DNA of 64,000 nucleotides from Dryomyza anilis (GCA_951804985.1 OX638130.1:744001-808000); one strand, 5' to 3'. Positions 13,901 to 25,188 are shown, counted from the first letter of the stretch. Translations and numbers: made by a program. Notes: a model not told the origin generated them from the letters alone.

Positions 13901-16900
13901 CCACAGAAGGATCAACATTCCATGATGTCTTCGAATGCGGAGTGTGTGTCGAAGATCAAGATACTAATCGAACGTCTGAAACCGACGAACTTTACCGAGC
14001 AGCGCGAGTCTTACTCGATGTATGTGTTTCCGGAGGACAACAGGTGAGTGATGTATTCAACCAGACAACAGTAGTGAAAATCATAAGGCGTTTGAAATTT
14101 CCCAAAGTAGCAAAGTCTTAGGCTTTGAGAAATTAAAAGCATTAAAATTCCTCTAAATTATGAGTTTCATCTAGGTTCTCTTGTTTTCCTGTAATAGCTA
14201 TTGTAAAAATGTACGGAAATCGCAAAAAAGACGCAGATTCCATACCCAATACGTCTTCCTCTGGCTATTTGAAACGGATGATCAAAGTAAATACCCTTTC
14301 ACTTTTAGTGTAGGTATACAAATATTCGGCTTTAAAGGCTCCTGATAAAAAAAGGTTTTAATTAATCGCAGTTACACCCAAAATCCAAAACCTTGTTCTG
14401 TCAAAAATTAGTGCTCAATGACTTCAAACATTTATTTAAGCCGCGTACAATGAGTATTTGCCACATGTTCTTGATAACTAATACAAAAAACCACACGTAA
14501 TCCTTTAACGACACTAATTCCCCATTTCCACAGCTTATGGGAGTTGATGTTTCCGCGTGGTTTAAATGTACTAGTGCGAAAATTAAAACATTGTGACCTC
14601 GGACAAAACAGTACCTACTAAACGTCTCGATGACTCGTAGTGAATAAAGTCAGAAGGGTAGAGCGCAATTGTTAATATTCTTAAGGTTCAATCAAATATA
14701 ATTTTGAAGACTTAAAGTTGTAAAATTCTTCTGGAATATATATATACACTGAAAAAAAGAAGCGTGTTAAATATTCTGGGCATATTTTTGATGCATACAG
14801 AAAATATGAAGCTTTTGATACAAATTTCGCTTCGTATGTCTAAATCTTTCAAATATATATTTTTAAACTGTCTTGAACTGCCAAAAATTATATCTAGTGA
14901 CATGAGAAAAAATGTCAGGCTTTTTACTGGGAAATTGTGGAATTTGACAAACATATTGCCGGGTTTATGCTGGGGATGAGAAAAAAAATAGGCAACTTTT
15001 GAAACAATCTACCTGAAATCTTTCGAAAATATGTTTCCAAATGTTTCCTAATGACCAGAGTGTAAATTGCCACATATTTTGAGGATAGGATGAAAATAGG
15101 CATTTTTTGAAACAAATTGATATCTTTCGAAAAAATGTTTCTAAACTACCTTGAGACTACCAAATATGTTGCCTAGTGAGCACGGAGTGCTCGACATCAA
15201 TTTTTTTCTGGAATATTTGAGGATTATTTCACCTAACGCTGAGACAGCGGGAATTGTGCGGAAGGCGTATAGCAATATTATTCAAATATTAAGGCAGGTT
15301 TCCATGAATATTGAGCCTGCCAAAAATTTAGTCTGGATAATGTTTATCGATAAATATATTTTCCTACTGGTATCTTTGGCCTCTGTGTGTGTTAAGTTCA
15401 GCCAAGCATTGAAACTAACTTGTTTCAACTGCATCAACAATTGTTGCCAACATAAACTTCAACAGCATCCTGCTGCAAATCCCCAGCCGTGTTTCAAAAA
15501 TCACACCGCCCGTTGAGCGTACCCTCATTCCACAACCACTTCTCGGTTCCAACAACTCTTTGTGTCTATTACTACATTGCGGCAACATTGTTATCTCGCA
15601 TTCGTTGTGTTTTTTCATTTTATTTCTTTTATATTGTTCATTCTTTTTTTATGTGTTTCTTTCCTCTCCATTCAACAGGTTCCGCCAAATCTGTTCGTGG
15701 TTTGTTAATCAAAAGTGGTTCGACAATGTGGTCCTGCTGTTCATTGCGCTCAATTGTATAACGTTGGCAATGGAACGACCAAATATCCCTCCAGACTGCA
15801 AAGAGAGATTGTTTCTGGCTACGGCCAATTACGTGTTCACAGCCGTATTCACGGTGGAAATGTTCATTAAGGTAAGGCTTACATTACACACCACATGATA
15901 CGGAACACTCGAGTAAAAGCAACAAAGCTCTTGAAGGCTTTGGCAGGCGGGTGAAGGTTGAGTGCATTGTGCACTGAGATTCTTCTTCTTCTATGACGTA
16001 TTTGGACGGTTGTTAGTTTTAAGCTCCCGTAGCGATAATGTTCCTGCAATTGTGTTTTCGGTGAAGAGACTCTCAAATGTAGATGAACAGATAATAACGG
16101 AAGAAATTGAATTCTAATCAAATTGAGGAGTTGAACATTGTTTAGTCGATGTATTCCCGGTCTACCCTAATTCAAAATACTGAATGCATTTAAAATAATC
16201 CTCGCATCACAACATTTACTTCTTTATTTATGCTGTGTTATAATAAATTCAGTAATAATTGCAATATTATAAACCACATTTCTTCGATATCCACATTATT
16301 ATCTGCTTTGTGCACTCGGTCACATCCTGTCAGTCACACCACAATTGCGGGTATTTTCGTGTCGCCACAATTGGACGATGGTTGTGGCGACACGTATCAC
16401 AACCAATGTAATCGAAAGTTGTTTTATGCAATAATAACTGATAAATTTCTGCAAACAGGTGGTAGCAACTGGTATGTTTTACGGCCCAGATGCCTACTTC
16501 ACATCCGGCTGGAACATTATGGATGGATCTTTGGTTACCATATCAATCATTGATTTGCTAATGTCATTGTTTAGCGAGTCAAGTCCAAGGATATTTGGGA
16601 TTTTAAGGGTAAGTACAATGCTGCATGTTGCATGTCAAATAAAGTGGTGTCTGTTGATGACTGGATTCGGCTTTGGGTTTCTGTTGTGGGGGTCTGCTGG
16701 TAGAACACAGTAATTGCAATATTAACAACAGGTGTTCGTGTAAATTGGGTGATGATAACGTATAGTTATTGTCAAATAAAATATGTATGTAAATAAATTG
16801 GGGCTGTTTTTTTCAAATGTTAAATAAAATGACAGCAAATTTGGTAAATCATAAAATAAATTTTTTTATACAGTTTCTTTGTTTGTATTTCTTGAACTTA

Positions 16901-19900
16901 AAGCTTTCTATATACCAAGCATAGTAGTGAAACTTATTAATGTTTAATCCGTTGTTTTGTATACACTGAATTTTATCGTTTTTGTTCCGAGCTTTTAATC
17001 CAATATTATATAAGTTTATTTTGTAAATTTAAGCTCCATTCTCTGGGAGAAATATTACTAAACAACTCTGGTATAATAATTCTTAACCACATTTTCAACA
17101 TCTTGATGTAATAAGTTTTGTATGTAGTTACATTAAACGGAAACTCTCCTTTGTACATACTATGTTCTGTTCCGTTTATCTGTCGTAAACGTTTTCCTGT
17201 TGTACCTCATCTCTGTAGTTACGCAAACAGCGTTAATTAGATTATTTTTATTTTCTAATGGACGTGCTCGATGCTTTCTCCATCACATTTCATATGTTCT
17301 CATGCACCATAAAGTTTCGTCGAGCATGTCCAGCAAATAAACAATGTTTTCTACTACGTAACTAATACTGCTTTTTCTTGTACTTTTTCCTATTCCTACA
17401 ATTCAAAACCACCTCTCCAAAAATCCCCTCCATCCTTTCCACAGGTGTTTCGACTACTTCGTTCCCTACGGCCGCTGCGTGTAATTAACCGCGCCCCGGG
17501 TCTCAAACTAGTCGTGCAAACGCTCTTATCGTCCCTACGTCCCATCGGCAACATCGTGCTCATTTGCTGCACTTTCTTCATCATCTTCGGTATACTGGGA
17601 GTGCAACTTTTCAAGGGTACGTTCTTCTACTGCGAGGGCGAAAACATCAAGCATGTGCGCAACCGGACCGACTGTGAGTCGATAGCAGGCAACGCATGGA
17701 TCAATCGCAAGTACAATTTCGATGATCTCGGAAAGGCGCTCATGTCGTTATTCGTGCTGAGCTCACGTGACGGCTGGGTTAACATCATGTACACGGGTCT
17801 GGATGCCGTGGGCGTTGACCAGCAACCCATCGTCAATTACAACGAATGGCGACTGCTCTACTTCATCGCCTTCATTTTGCTTGTGGGCTTTTTCGTGCTT
17901 AACATGTTCGTGGGTGTCGTGGTAGAGAACTTTCATCGTTGTCGTGAGGAACAGGAGAAAGAGGAGAAGATACGACGCGCCGCAAAGCGTGCACTGCAGA
18001 TGGAGAAGAAACGGCGACGCATGCACGAGCCACCCTACTACACGAACTACTCCCCAACGCGTCTCTTCGTGCACAGCGTCGTCACTTCCAAGTACTTTGA
18101 CCTAGCAATTGCAGCGGTCATCGGACTTAATGTTGTCACCATGGCATTGGAGTACTACAGAATGCCATTTCCACTCGAATACGCGCTGAAGATATTCAAC
18201 TATTTCTTTACGGCTGTCTTCATACTGGAAGCCATCATGAAGCTGGTCGCTCTGGGTTGGCGCCTTTATATGAAAGATAAGTGGAACCAGCTGGATGTGG
18301 GCATCGTCATACTCTCGATAGTCGGCATAGTGCTCGAAGAGCTAGAGACGAAAATCATACCCATCAATCCGACAATAATACGTGTGATGCGCGTGTTGCG
18401 CATTGCGCGCGTCCTAAAGCTGCTCAAAATGGCCAAAGGAATTCGCGCCCTACTGGACACCGTGATGCAGGCGCTTCCGCAGGTCGGCAACCTGGGGCTG
18501 CTCTTTTTTCTGCTCTTCTTCATCTTCGCCGCTCTGGGCGTGGAGTTGTTCGGGCGGTTGGAGTGCTCGGATGAGATTCCCTGTCAGGGTCTCGGCGAAC
18601 ATGCACATTTCGCAAACTTCGGAATGGCTTTCCTCACACTGTTTCGCGTAGCGACAGGCGACAATTGGAACGGAATCATGAAGGACACGCTGAGAGATAA
18701 CTGCGATGATGCGGCCGATTGCGTTCGCAATTGCTGCGTCAGTTCGGTTATTGCTCCGATCTTCTTTGTGATCTTCGTGCTAATGGCGCAATTCGTATTG
18801 GTTAATGTCGTCGTGGCTGTTTTGATGAAACATCTCGAGGAGAGCCACAAACAAATGGAGGACGAAATGGACATGGATGTTGAGCTTGAGCGTGAGCTCG
18901 TCCGGGAGCAGGAGTTCGAACAGGAGCAGGCGCTTTGCCTGCAGTTGCAGCAACAAACGGAGGCGGTGGTCAAGCGGCCACTCGAGAAAGTCGCATCGTT
19001 GCCGTCAAACTTCACGTATAGCACGCCGTCGCTGGAAAAGAAGTTCACCAACACGGGCCGACGTCAGACTATACAGTACTTCAATCAGACGCCTAACGCC
19101 TTCGGGATGGCAGACTTCGGTGCTGACAGTGGTGCTCTCACGCCACAAACGCTTGCAATGCTTGGAGAAGAGGGCGGTGGTTCCAATGAAAACAGCTTTG
19201 ATGTCAAGCTGCAGATGATGCCACAGGCAAGGCGCGGTCGACGCAGCTCGGCATTTCGTAAGCGTGGTGTACTCACCAAAGAGCGCTCACTGGACGAGCA
19301 GGCTATACGACGGCGCAACCTTGAGTCAAAGCGCATGAGTAGCGACTCGCTGCCATGGGGTGGTGATGGTGGCAGCGACTATAGACGTGGTACTATCTTC
19401 GAGAGTCTCGAATCGGATGGCAGTCCCACTTCAACATGTGACATACGTAGTGTACGCAGCGAAGACGTGCGTCGCACAGTTTGCGACGAAGCCGCTAAAA
19501 CAATAATTGCCGCCGTAATCAGTGAGAAGCCAGTACTGGCGGCGCCGGCAGCAACAACAGCTGCCACAGCGCCGCCACCAGCGCGCCGTCCTTACGGTCG
19601 CTCTGTCTCCACAGATCAAAGCTGCTTAGGACCGCCAAGAAGCGTGCTTTTGGCTGTGCCGCGCGCTATGCCACCACGAAGCCGTAGCGGCAGCACCAAA
19701 CAGCTTTTTAAGCAGCAAGCACTCGACGAAGATCCAGACATTGATGAGAATTCACTGCTGCTGCCGACGCAACAGGATCAGTCGGCACTAGTGGAGGGCG
19801 AAGCTCTTGGTGACAAGAACGGCGCGCGTGCCGACGCCGCTACCAGCGACATCGGCGAGGGTCTGAGCAAGTCTGACTCGGCGGAAATAATGCGCATCAT

Positions 19901-20006
19901 TTCCGAACGGCGACACATTGACAAGCGCGACAACAGCGGCAACGAAGATGCCGACTACAATGCGTTGCTGCTCGTCAAGACACCACCGTCTTCCATTGAC
20001 GGCTAA
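1767..20006 (+). CDS. Ca-alpha1T: T-type (Cav3) calcium channel alpha-1 subunit, 3' portion, multi-exon
   Basis: Pore-forming subunit of a low-voltage-activated calcium channel of the plasma membrane. The exons seen join in frame: 1767-1979, then 6614-6728 or 8602-8767, 11445-11600, 11981-12163, 12283-12456, 12563-14043, 15679-15871, 16459-16608, 17445-20006. That gives about 1741 codons plus stop, from the end of domain II S3 through S4-S6, the II-III linker, domain III, the III-IV linker, domain IV and the C-terminal tail. The selectivity residues visible are E (domain II, TQEDW), D (domain III, SRDGW) and D (domain IV, TGDNW). These fit the EEDD pattern of T-type channels and not EEEE (Cav1/2) or DEKA (Nav). 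S4 segments carry arginine/lysine every third residue. The gene is partial: domain I and domain II S1-S3 are outside the window. Confidence in the family is very high; individual splice sites are read from consensus and phase. Confidence 0.96.
1980..6613. other. Large intron of Ca-alpha1T
   Basis: 4.6 kb of AT-rich intron between domain II S5 and the first alternative turret exon. It includes CT-rich tracts around 6280-6330, a four-copy 19-bp minisatellite (3910-3985) and two tandem versions of a roughly 47-bp sequence containing AGTGCGCTGAAT (about 5326-5420). I saw no coding exon. Confidence 0.75.
3910..3985 (+). repeat. 19-bp minisatellite, four copies
   Basis: Four adjacent copies of ACCACGCACTGCTATAGCG with a few substitutions (3910, 3929, 3948, 3967). 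It is notably GC-richer than the surrounding intron. Confidence 0.9.
6614..6728 (+). CDS. Ca-alpha1T: Ca-alpha1T alternative exon a: domain II S5-pore turret, short form
   Basis: Acceptor TATATTTAG before 6614 and donor CAG|GTAGAG after 6728; length 115 nt (1 + 38 codons). It encodes the end of S5 (ILGMNLFG), a short extracellular turret with three cysteines, and the first pore helix ending [10 protein letters not shown]. It has the same entry and exit phase as the exon at 8602-8767 and encodes the same structural segment, so the two must be used alternatively. This short form looks more like the mammalian Cav3 sequence. Confidence 0.88.
6729..8601. other. Intron between the alternative turret exons
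   Basis: AT-rich, no exon seen. It separates two mutually exclusive exons and is 1.87 kb long, too long for exclusion by steric hindrance of splicing, so a regulated mechanism is expected. Confidence 0.7.
8602..8767 (+). CDS. Ca-alpha1T: Ca-alpha1T alternative exon b: domain II S5-pore turret, long cysteine-rich form
   Basis: Acceptor AACCTGCAG before 8602 and donor CAA|GTAAGA after 8767; length 166 nt (1 + 55 codons). It encodes the end of S5 (ILGMYLFGG), a turret 17 residues longer than that of exon a, with five cysteines including ECTC and CEC, and a pore helix ending LWATVTVFQ. Including both exons would duplicate S5/P, so mutually exclusive use is inferred. Alternative domain II turret exons (12a/12b) that change sodium permeability are known from the pond snail Cav3 channel. 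Which form here corresponds to which was not established. Confidence 0.88.
8768..11444. other. Intron of Ca-alpha1T with AAGCTT-rich tract
   Basis: AT-rich, no exon seen. From about 9240 to 10440 it contains many dispersed AAAAGCTTT words, the same motif as the tract at 1000-1690. Confidence 0.7.
11445..11600 (+). CDS. Ca-alpha1T: Ca-alpha1T exon: domain II pore filter and S6
   Basis: Acceptor TTTGTAG before 11445 and donor GAG|GTAGAG after 11600; 52 codons, phase 0 on both sides. It encodes the domain II selectivity loop ILTQEDWN with the filter glutamate, then S6 ([19 protein letters not shown]). It joins directly to either alternative turret exon. Confidence 0.93.
11981..12163 (+). CDS. 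Ca-alpha1T: Ca-alpha1T exon: start of II-III cytoplasmic linker
   Basis: Acceptor TTCCCTCAG before 11981 and donor AAA|GTAAGT after 12163; 61 codons, phase 0. It is highly charged ([19 protein letters not shown]), probably a continuation of the S6 helix into the cytoplasm, followed by a serine-rich acidic stretch ([11 protein letters not shown]) that could be phosphorylated. Confidence 0.85.
12283..12456 (+). CDS. Ca-alpha1T: Ca-alpha1T exon: II-III linker, with alternative in-phase borders
   Basis: Read from the acceptor CGTGTAG (exon from 12283) to the donor GAT|GTAAGT (end 12456), 58 codons. Both borders are ambiguous in a frame-preserving way. A second acceptor TTACAG would start the exon at 12289, dropping two codons. 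A second donor AAAAAG|GTTTCA would extend it to 12501, adding 15 codons ([15 protein letters not shown]). GTAAGT is the stronger donor. Low-complexity linker sequence, no domain. Confidence 0.78.
12563..14043 (+). CDS. Ca-alpha1T: Ca-alpha1T exon: long II-III linker
   Basis: Acceptor CACCCACAG before 12563 and donor CAG|GTGAGT after 14043; 1481 nt, entering in phase 0 and leaving in phase 2. It encodes about 493 residues of mostly disordered cytoplasmic linker: serine/threonine/alanine-rich tracts in the first half, a basic patch ([13 protein letters not shown]), several RRxS/RKxS-type sites, and a glutamine/lysine-rich region ([19 protein letters not shown]) near the end that may form a helix. 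GC is much higher than in the flanking introns, and the ORFs overlapping it in other frames are shadows. Confidence 0.93.
14044..15678. other. Intron of Ca-alpha1T with degenerate repeat
   Basis: 1.6 kb. Positions 14760-15330 hold diverged tandem copies of a repeat with the words GCTTTTGATACAAA, TTTCGAAAA(T/A)ATGTTTC and CTGCCAAAAATT; a related copy lies at 26360-26512. The 14285-14325 region ends like a dispersed element (CCCTTTCACTTTTAGTGTAG). Confidence 0.65.
15679..15871 (+). CDS. Ca-alpha1T: Ca-alpha1T exon: domain III S1-S2
   Basis: Acceptor CATTCAACAG before 15679 and donor AAG|GTAAGG after 15871; 193 nt. It completes the arginine codon AG|G and encodes the pre-S1 helix ([16 protein letters not shown]), S1 ([16 protein letters not shown]) and S2 ([16 protein letters not shown]), which are characteristic domain III sequences. 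Confidence 0.92.
16358..16394 (+). other. Intronic hairpin upstream of a domain III exon
   Basis: Left arm CGTGTCGCCACAA (16358-16370) and right arm TTGTGGCGACACG (16382-16394) are perfect inverted complements around an 11-nt loop. The GC-rich stem stands out in an AT-rich intron and ends about 65 nt before the exon at 16459. Confidence 0.8.
16459..16608 (+). CDS. Ca-alpha1T: Ca-alpha1T exon: domain III S2-S3-S4 start
   Basis: Acceptor GCAAACAG before 16459 and donor AGG|GTAAGT after 16608; 50 codons, phase 0. It encodes the S2-S3 loop ([14 protein letters not shown]), S3 and the first arginine of S4 (RIFGILR). A strong 13-bp hairpin sits in the intron about 65 nt upstream of the acceptor. 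Confidence 0.92.
17445..20006 (+). CDS. Ca-alpha1T: Ca-alpha1T terminal exon: domain III S4 to C-terminus
   Basis: Acceptor TTTCCACAG before 17445; 853 codons plus stop TAA at 20004. Order by exon codon: domain III S4 (1-16), S5, P-loop with filter aspartate at about 109 (SRDGW), S6 (about 138-162), a basic III-IV linker ([20 protein letters not shown]), domain IV S1 from about 218, S4 (about 311-330, [19 protein letters not shown]), S5, P-loop with filter aspartate at about 406 (TGDNW), and S6 ending [13 protein letters not shown]. The C-terminal tail starts with an acidic, probably coiled-coil segment (residues about 465-505) and continues as a Ser/Ala-rich disordered region. The tail contains no IQ-type calmodulin site that I can recognise, as expected for T-type channels. 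Confidence 0.95.
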   Translation: MFRLLRSLRPLRVINRAPGLKLVVQTLLSSLRPIGNIVLICCTFFIIFGILGVQLFKGTFFYCEGENIKHVRNRTDCESIAGNAWINRKYNFDDLGKALMSLFVLSSRDGWVNIMYTGLDAVGVDQQPIVNYNEWRLLYFIAFILLVGFFVLNMFVGVVVENFHRCREEQEKEEKIRRAAKRALQMEKKRRRMHEPPYYTNYSPTRLFVHSVVTSKYFDLAIAAVIGLNVVTMALEYYRMPFPLEYALKIFNYFFTAVFILEAIMKLVALGWRLYMKDKWNQLDVGIVILSIVGIVLEELETKIIPINPTIIRVMRVLRIARVLKLLKMAKGIRALLDTVMQALPQVGNLGLLFFLLFFIFAALGVELFGRLECSDEIPCQGLGEHAHFANFGMAFLTLFRVATGDNWNGIMKDTLRDNCDDAADCVRNCCVSSVIAPIFFVIFVLMAQFVLVNVVVAVLMKHLEESHKQMEDEMDMDVELERELVREQEFEQEQALCLQLQQQTEAVVKRPLEKVASLPSNFTYSTPSLEKKFTNTGRRQTIQYFNQTPNAFGMADFGADSGALTPQTLAMLGEEGGGSNENSFDVKLQMMPQARRGRRSSAFRKRGVLTKERSLDEQAIRRRNLESKRMSSDSLPWGGDGGSDYRRGTIFESLESDGSPTSTCDIRSVRSEDVRRTVCDEAAKTIIAAVISEKPVLAAPAATTAATAPPPARRPYGRSVSTDQSCLGPPRSVLLAVPRAMPPRSRSGSTKQLFKQQALDEDPDIDENSLLLPTQQDQSALVEGEALGDKNGARADAATSDIGEGLSKSDSAEIMRIISERRHIDKRDNSGNEDADYNALLLVKTPPSSIDG

Positions 20007-21287
20007 AAAGCCTGCGCCGACACACAAACCACAACAACATCATCAAGCCAATAAAAAAGAAAAGATGTAAAAACTCCAAATAAATTAAAATTAGGGAATT
20101 TTCTATGTGAGCCAGAAATTAGTTTATGTTCTATGTATAATTAGCGGAATTTATGGTTTTCATGCTAGCGTTAAAAGTACGTCATATACTACTTTAGTAC
20201 TACAAACTAAACTACGTTTTAAAATAGGAACTAAAGTAAATTAACTAAATCATCAACTCTGTGATTAGCTGTAAAACAAACAATATATTATGTAAACGAG
20301 TATGTAAAACAAACTATGTACCCACACATAGATACGTACTCCTAGTTATAGTAGAAAAACAGAAAAAAGTAGTAAAAAAAAAGTAGTAAAAAAAGTTTGT
20401 AAAAAAGTAGTTATAAATTCCTAATTCAAATTAGCAGCCTATGAATTGTTTTTTTTTCGTATATAATAGTGTAGTATATAAAGGCTCTGCTAAAAAGTGC
20501 GTTAACAGCGCAGGTTAACAGAGCTGCCGAAAACACTGAGTGCTGCATAAATATCGTCCAAAGAAATAACAGTGAAATAACAGCTTTCACTTGGTATTTC
20601 TTGTATATTTCTGCGACAGTCATGTGTTTATTAAAAAAAACTTATTATAAAGCTACTATACATGTATAACAAAGGTATTATAACATATATAATCGATTAC
20701 AGTGTTAAGTAGTTCTTAAAACAAATAAAAGAAAAATGTTCATCTTGTAAATGTTGTAAATTTCAAAACAGTTGCCATAAGCTAAACAGTTTCATACAGT
20801 TGTGTATAATCAATGTTACAAAATATATATATGTAAAATATAAAACATATAAATATAAATTCTATAAAATATAACTCCAAGAATGTAAGCTAAAGTTGAT
20901 TTCTTAATGACAACACAAGCTCAAATTATGTTAAAAATAGTTAAAACATTTTCGAACACACATTTTTTGTTATTTTCTTTAAATTTAAATAAATTGTATT
21001 ACTATTTCAATATCATGAGTTTTTTATTTATTTAATCTACTACACTGACTTAATTTTTACACACGCGTTTGAATTTTATTAATAACTTCGAAAATTCTCT
21101 TTTTATATTTTTAAACTGTTACGAATAATAGACGTTAACAGCCATACAACAAAGAATATTTTTGTTCAATTTTATAATTCAGCCGTTTCATGATTTAGTA
21201 ATTATACCCTAGAAAAACTGTGAAAGGGTATATTACGTTTGGTCCGTCATTTGTAACTCCCAAATGAAAAGTAATTCATGAATTAGT
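20007..21287 (+). other. Ca-alpha1T 3' UTR and downstream DNA
   Basis: Sequence after the channel stop codon is AT-rich. Candidate polyadenylation signals AATAAA occur at 20050-20055, near 20080, near 20725 and near 20990. The first lies only 44 nt after the stop, so a later one is more likely used. 21205-21256 resembles the end of a dispersed element also seen near 60730 (CCCTA...GAAAGGGTATATT). Confidence 0.5.
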
Positions 21288-21599
21288 GTAGCCGCGGTAG
21301 CTCTGTGGTTAGTGCGTTGGACTGCGAGCCGAAAGGTTCCCGGTTCAAGCCTGGACTGGCGCTAAAACATCTTTTCATAGAAACATTTTTCTATACCGCG
21401 CTACCTCTCGTCAGTAAATGGCAAACCTACGAGAGTAAAACATTGCCTATGAAAAAGCTCTCACCCGCCGTTCGGATTCGGCAATAAACTGTAGGTCCCA
21501 CCACTTTGAGTATAAATATAACACGCACAGCTCAAAAATGGTGACAGAGCTCGGCCGAAGTTCTATACAGGACTGTAGCGCCAAACTATTATTATTATT
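21288..21599 (+). mobile_element. tRNA-derived SINE with target-site duplication
   Basis: The head (21291-21362) is tRNA-like, with an A-box region TAGCTCTGTGGTTAGTGCG and B-box GGTTCAAGCCT. The unrelated body ends in an (ATT)n tail. Perfect 10-bp flanking repeats ATGAATTAGT lie at 21278-21287 and 21600-21609. The body words AAACTGTAGGTCCC, GAGCTCGGCC and GCGCCAA match, as far as I recall, a SINE 3' region common in tephritid flies. It is not a functional tRNA gene. Confidence 0.85.
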
Positions 21600-21609
21600 A
21601 TGAATTAGT

Positions 21610-24600
21610 TTTTAGAGTCATATCGATACCTTACAGGCAAAAGATCTTAAACCACAAAAAGCAAATTTCACACGAGGCGAAAAAGACGTCTCAAAATCGA
21701 GTAGTTCAATATATTGTTGATTTTTTTCGTAAAGTATCCTTTAAATGAGCTGACAATAATAATTTGCAATATATCCAGTACATGCAGAAATATTTGAAGA
21801 AAAATGTAGTTACGATGTTTTGTCTGTCCCAATTTATTTCGAAAAATTTATCAATTGTACTACTTACGATACTTAAGTAAATCGTCTTATACACTTCCGA
21901 ATGTTGGTATATATTTAATTTTGGCATATGTTTAATAGAAATTGAGACTAGCCAGTGGTCAGTATTTTACATTGATGGAGAAATGCATTGGAAGTACATT
22001 ATAAATTTAAATTTTATATTTTTGTTTTTAAGGTGGATATATTATCTACAAATACTCATATTTTTAGATTTTTTAGCATTACCACAATACTTAAAGTAGT
22101 CACTAGAAGAAATATTAAAATTATTTATATATGATAGAAGTGTTATTTGGCTTTATTTCAAATTTGGACCGCGCAATTCAAAAATATCACTTATGAAGCG
22201 ACATTCTACTCATAAAGAGGTTTCCAAAACAGCAATAAAACAAAAATTCCCAAAATGTTGGTTACGATGTTCTGCCTGTAAGGTATTAATATAATCATTA
22301 TAATCACTACACTGTTATATATTTTACAGAATGTTTACAGAACATCAACAGTAGATCAAACGTATTTCTGTATATTATTTGTAGAATACTCTTTAAAGCA
22401 GTGACATTTGTGTCAACATATTTTCATTTATTTCTTATTATCACACACACACACATTCATTAAATTCTTTTTTTTATATATATTTTTTATGATTTATTAA
22501 TTTGTATTAATTTTACTGTAATAAAACTGTATAGTTACTACACTAAACTGACTAATACAACACTGTTACACAATTAACAGAACATCTATATATTTGTTAA
22601 ACTTGTAATTGTATTAGAAAAAGTAAATCCAAATATAATTATGTAGCACAACAAACAAAAACTTCAGTACCTCTGACAACATACACAGAAATTATGTAAG
22701 AAGCAACACAAAATGCCAAAAACTCATTAACATAAACAAAATGGAGTCAACCAACTGATGGAACAACTATTAAATATAAACTCTAAGAGTACAGTTTAAA
22801 CAAAAACTATATGTATATGAAGCAAAAGCAATTACTAGTAATATAAGTGACTTTAATGTTAAAGTATTCAACAAAATGAAAAATGTTAAATTAACAGCAA
22901 AACTTAACATAAACTCAACAGTGTTGACTGTAACAATACATAGTGCATAAACTAAAGAGTTGTTTGCATGATAGTCTTAAACAAATTTAGCAGGTATTTT
23001 TGTATTTCACAGAGACAGTTGTAACAGCTACCAGTGTGCACTGTTCAAACTACAAAACAAAAAAATTACAACAGCAGTATAACAGTTAGTTAGCAGTGTA
23101 GCTTAAAATGTGTGTTAGGATAAAATAATTAGGCATAATAAAAATTAAGAAAATATAACTTTTAGTAAGAAAAAAGCATTTATAAAGAAATAATTAAATC
23201 TAATAAATGAATTTAAAGTAGTTCTTGAAAACAATTCAGAATTGTAGCGTTAAAGATGTTTGCATTAACTAAATAACTTCTAACTTTTGCCTTTTTACGA
23301 AAAAAAAAAACTACAAAAAACATAAAATGTGAAAATAAAAACGTTAAATTGTTGAACATTTTAAAAAATTAGCTTAGCCGTAAAAGAAACATATTTTAAA
23401 GTGAAATAACTATCAACGAAATCGAGAATATTGAAAATTGAAAAATTGTTATTCAGCCAAAAAACATTTCAAACTGTCAATTTAACTAAACAAATAAAAA
23501 CTGTTGTTATTAACATTCATAGAAATTACTAAAAATAGTAACAATATGACAACATTTCTTCTGTGCCTTTTCAACTACTACGAAATCTACGCCCTCTTCA
23601 TAACTAATGCTTCGTCGTTTAACTATCCCTCAACAGACGCTGTACTATAAACTAGTCAATGAGCTTACAATTTCAGTTGTCATTTTAACAGTTTTTTTTG
23701 TTTTTGTGTTAGTCTGTTAAAGACAAACACCAATACAATTTGTTGAATTTTTATTAGGCCAACAAGAATTTATTTTGATTTTAATTTAAAAGTTAGCATG
23801 TGATTTGCATACTCAAATAAAGATTTATTCAACAAAAATATATATATAGAAGAAGAAAGAGAAGAAGATAATCTTAAATATTACAGAAAATAAATTAAAA
23901 TAATTTAGCAATTTGCCAGAAATTAAGTGTTTGTTAAGCTATATAAAAAGTTGGCTTCATATTTTAGCCTAGGAATCAGAACAAGAAGAAAACAAAATTT
24001 TCATTAGCCAATGTTGCATGCATATGTAAGCAAAATTATTTTCAGTGTACGAACTGTAAAAATTATAAAATTTGTTAGCGAACATTTATAAATTTGAATA
24101 CATTGAGACAAAAAAAAAAACAACGCAAAAATTAAAGAAATAATTTGAAACTCAATACAACACAAAATTTTAATATTATACATAAATGTAATTTACAAAG
24201 AGAAACATACAAAAATACACTGTGAGAAAAAACTAATGAATTATACAAAAAAAAAAGATTTATGAAAAACTGAAATAAATAAGTTAATTAAAAGACTTGT
24301 GTTTCTATTTAAAGTAGATAAATTTAATCTTCTTTGATTAGCATTTTCTGATTTACTGTCCGACTGTGTCTCGTCTGTCCGTCTGTTGAAATCACGATAA
24401 CAAAAAAACTAGAAGAGATTGAGCAATAAAACTCAGAAGTTGGGTTACCTATACACCTACGCTGTCTGGTATTGAAAATGGGCATAATAGGCCAATTTTG
24501 ACAACCCAAGTAACCACAATTCAGCAATTGTAACTAAAAATACTTACATATGTAATTTATTTCGGTCCCGTAGTAACGTTCTAGTATCAAATATATTAAT

Positions 24601-25188
24601 AAGAGATTACAATGAAAGCAAATTCGAATAAATTATAAATCAAATTACAATTAAATGAAATGAATTGAAACTGATTGGACGCAATCTTTTTGGAATTAAC
24701 CGAAACTTCATTAGAAATATCAATATAATAAATATGTTAAACCAAAATCAATACAGAAAATCAATTTAAATGAGTTCAATTCGATTGTTGGTGTCAAATA
24801 TTTGAAACACGAATGATATTGAATTTTAGAACATGGTCGTATAGATAAAATTCTACTTTTGTATATTTCGTAATCTGAAGACTTCATTTGTCAATTAATT
24901 TGAAGCGATACGTGAACTTTTCCGAAAATAAGCCCTATCTGTCTAATTTTATAGGTTCACAAACTGTTTATTAATTTGAGAAGTTAAAAAATATTGTGAT
25001 CTTCGTTATATTAGCGGTTAAAAATGAACTTAAAACCTTTTATTCATTTACAATACACAAAGTAAGGAATATTTCATTTTAGAAAAGTCTTGAATACAAA
25101 AAAACCCTCCAACTGCAAACAATAAATGTATTTGTCTACAACACACACGCCAAAACAATTAATTACAATTTAGCCAAGTATCTGTAAA
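21610..25188. other. Gene-poor AT-rich intergenic DNA
   Basis: No convincing gene. 22300-24300 is A-rich on the + strand with many AATAAA signals (for example near 23817), so a very long channel 3' UTR cannot be excluded. A (CA)n stretch lies near 22442-22453. Confidence 0.5.

Larger units (their letters stand above)
15872..17444. other. Two domain III introns (15872-16458 and 16609-17444)
   Basis: Both are AT-rich with clear donors and acceptors and interrupted only by the exon at 16459-16608. The first contains a perfect 13-bp hairpin at 16358-16394. Nothing else is recognisable. Confidence 0.7.

Noticed and set aside
1767..20006. Sodium channel (para, NaCP60E) or Cav1/Cav2 identity
   Set aside because: The visible filter residues E-D-D in domains II-IV, the sequence of S4-S6 and the absence of an IQ motif fit Cav3; DEKA or EEEE patterns are not present.
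21291..21362. Functional tRNA gene
   Set aside because: It is followed by a SINE body with an (ATT)n tail and target duplications, and I could not fold a convincing cloverleaf with an anticodon arm.
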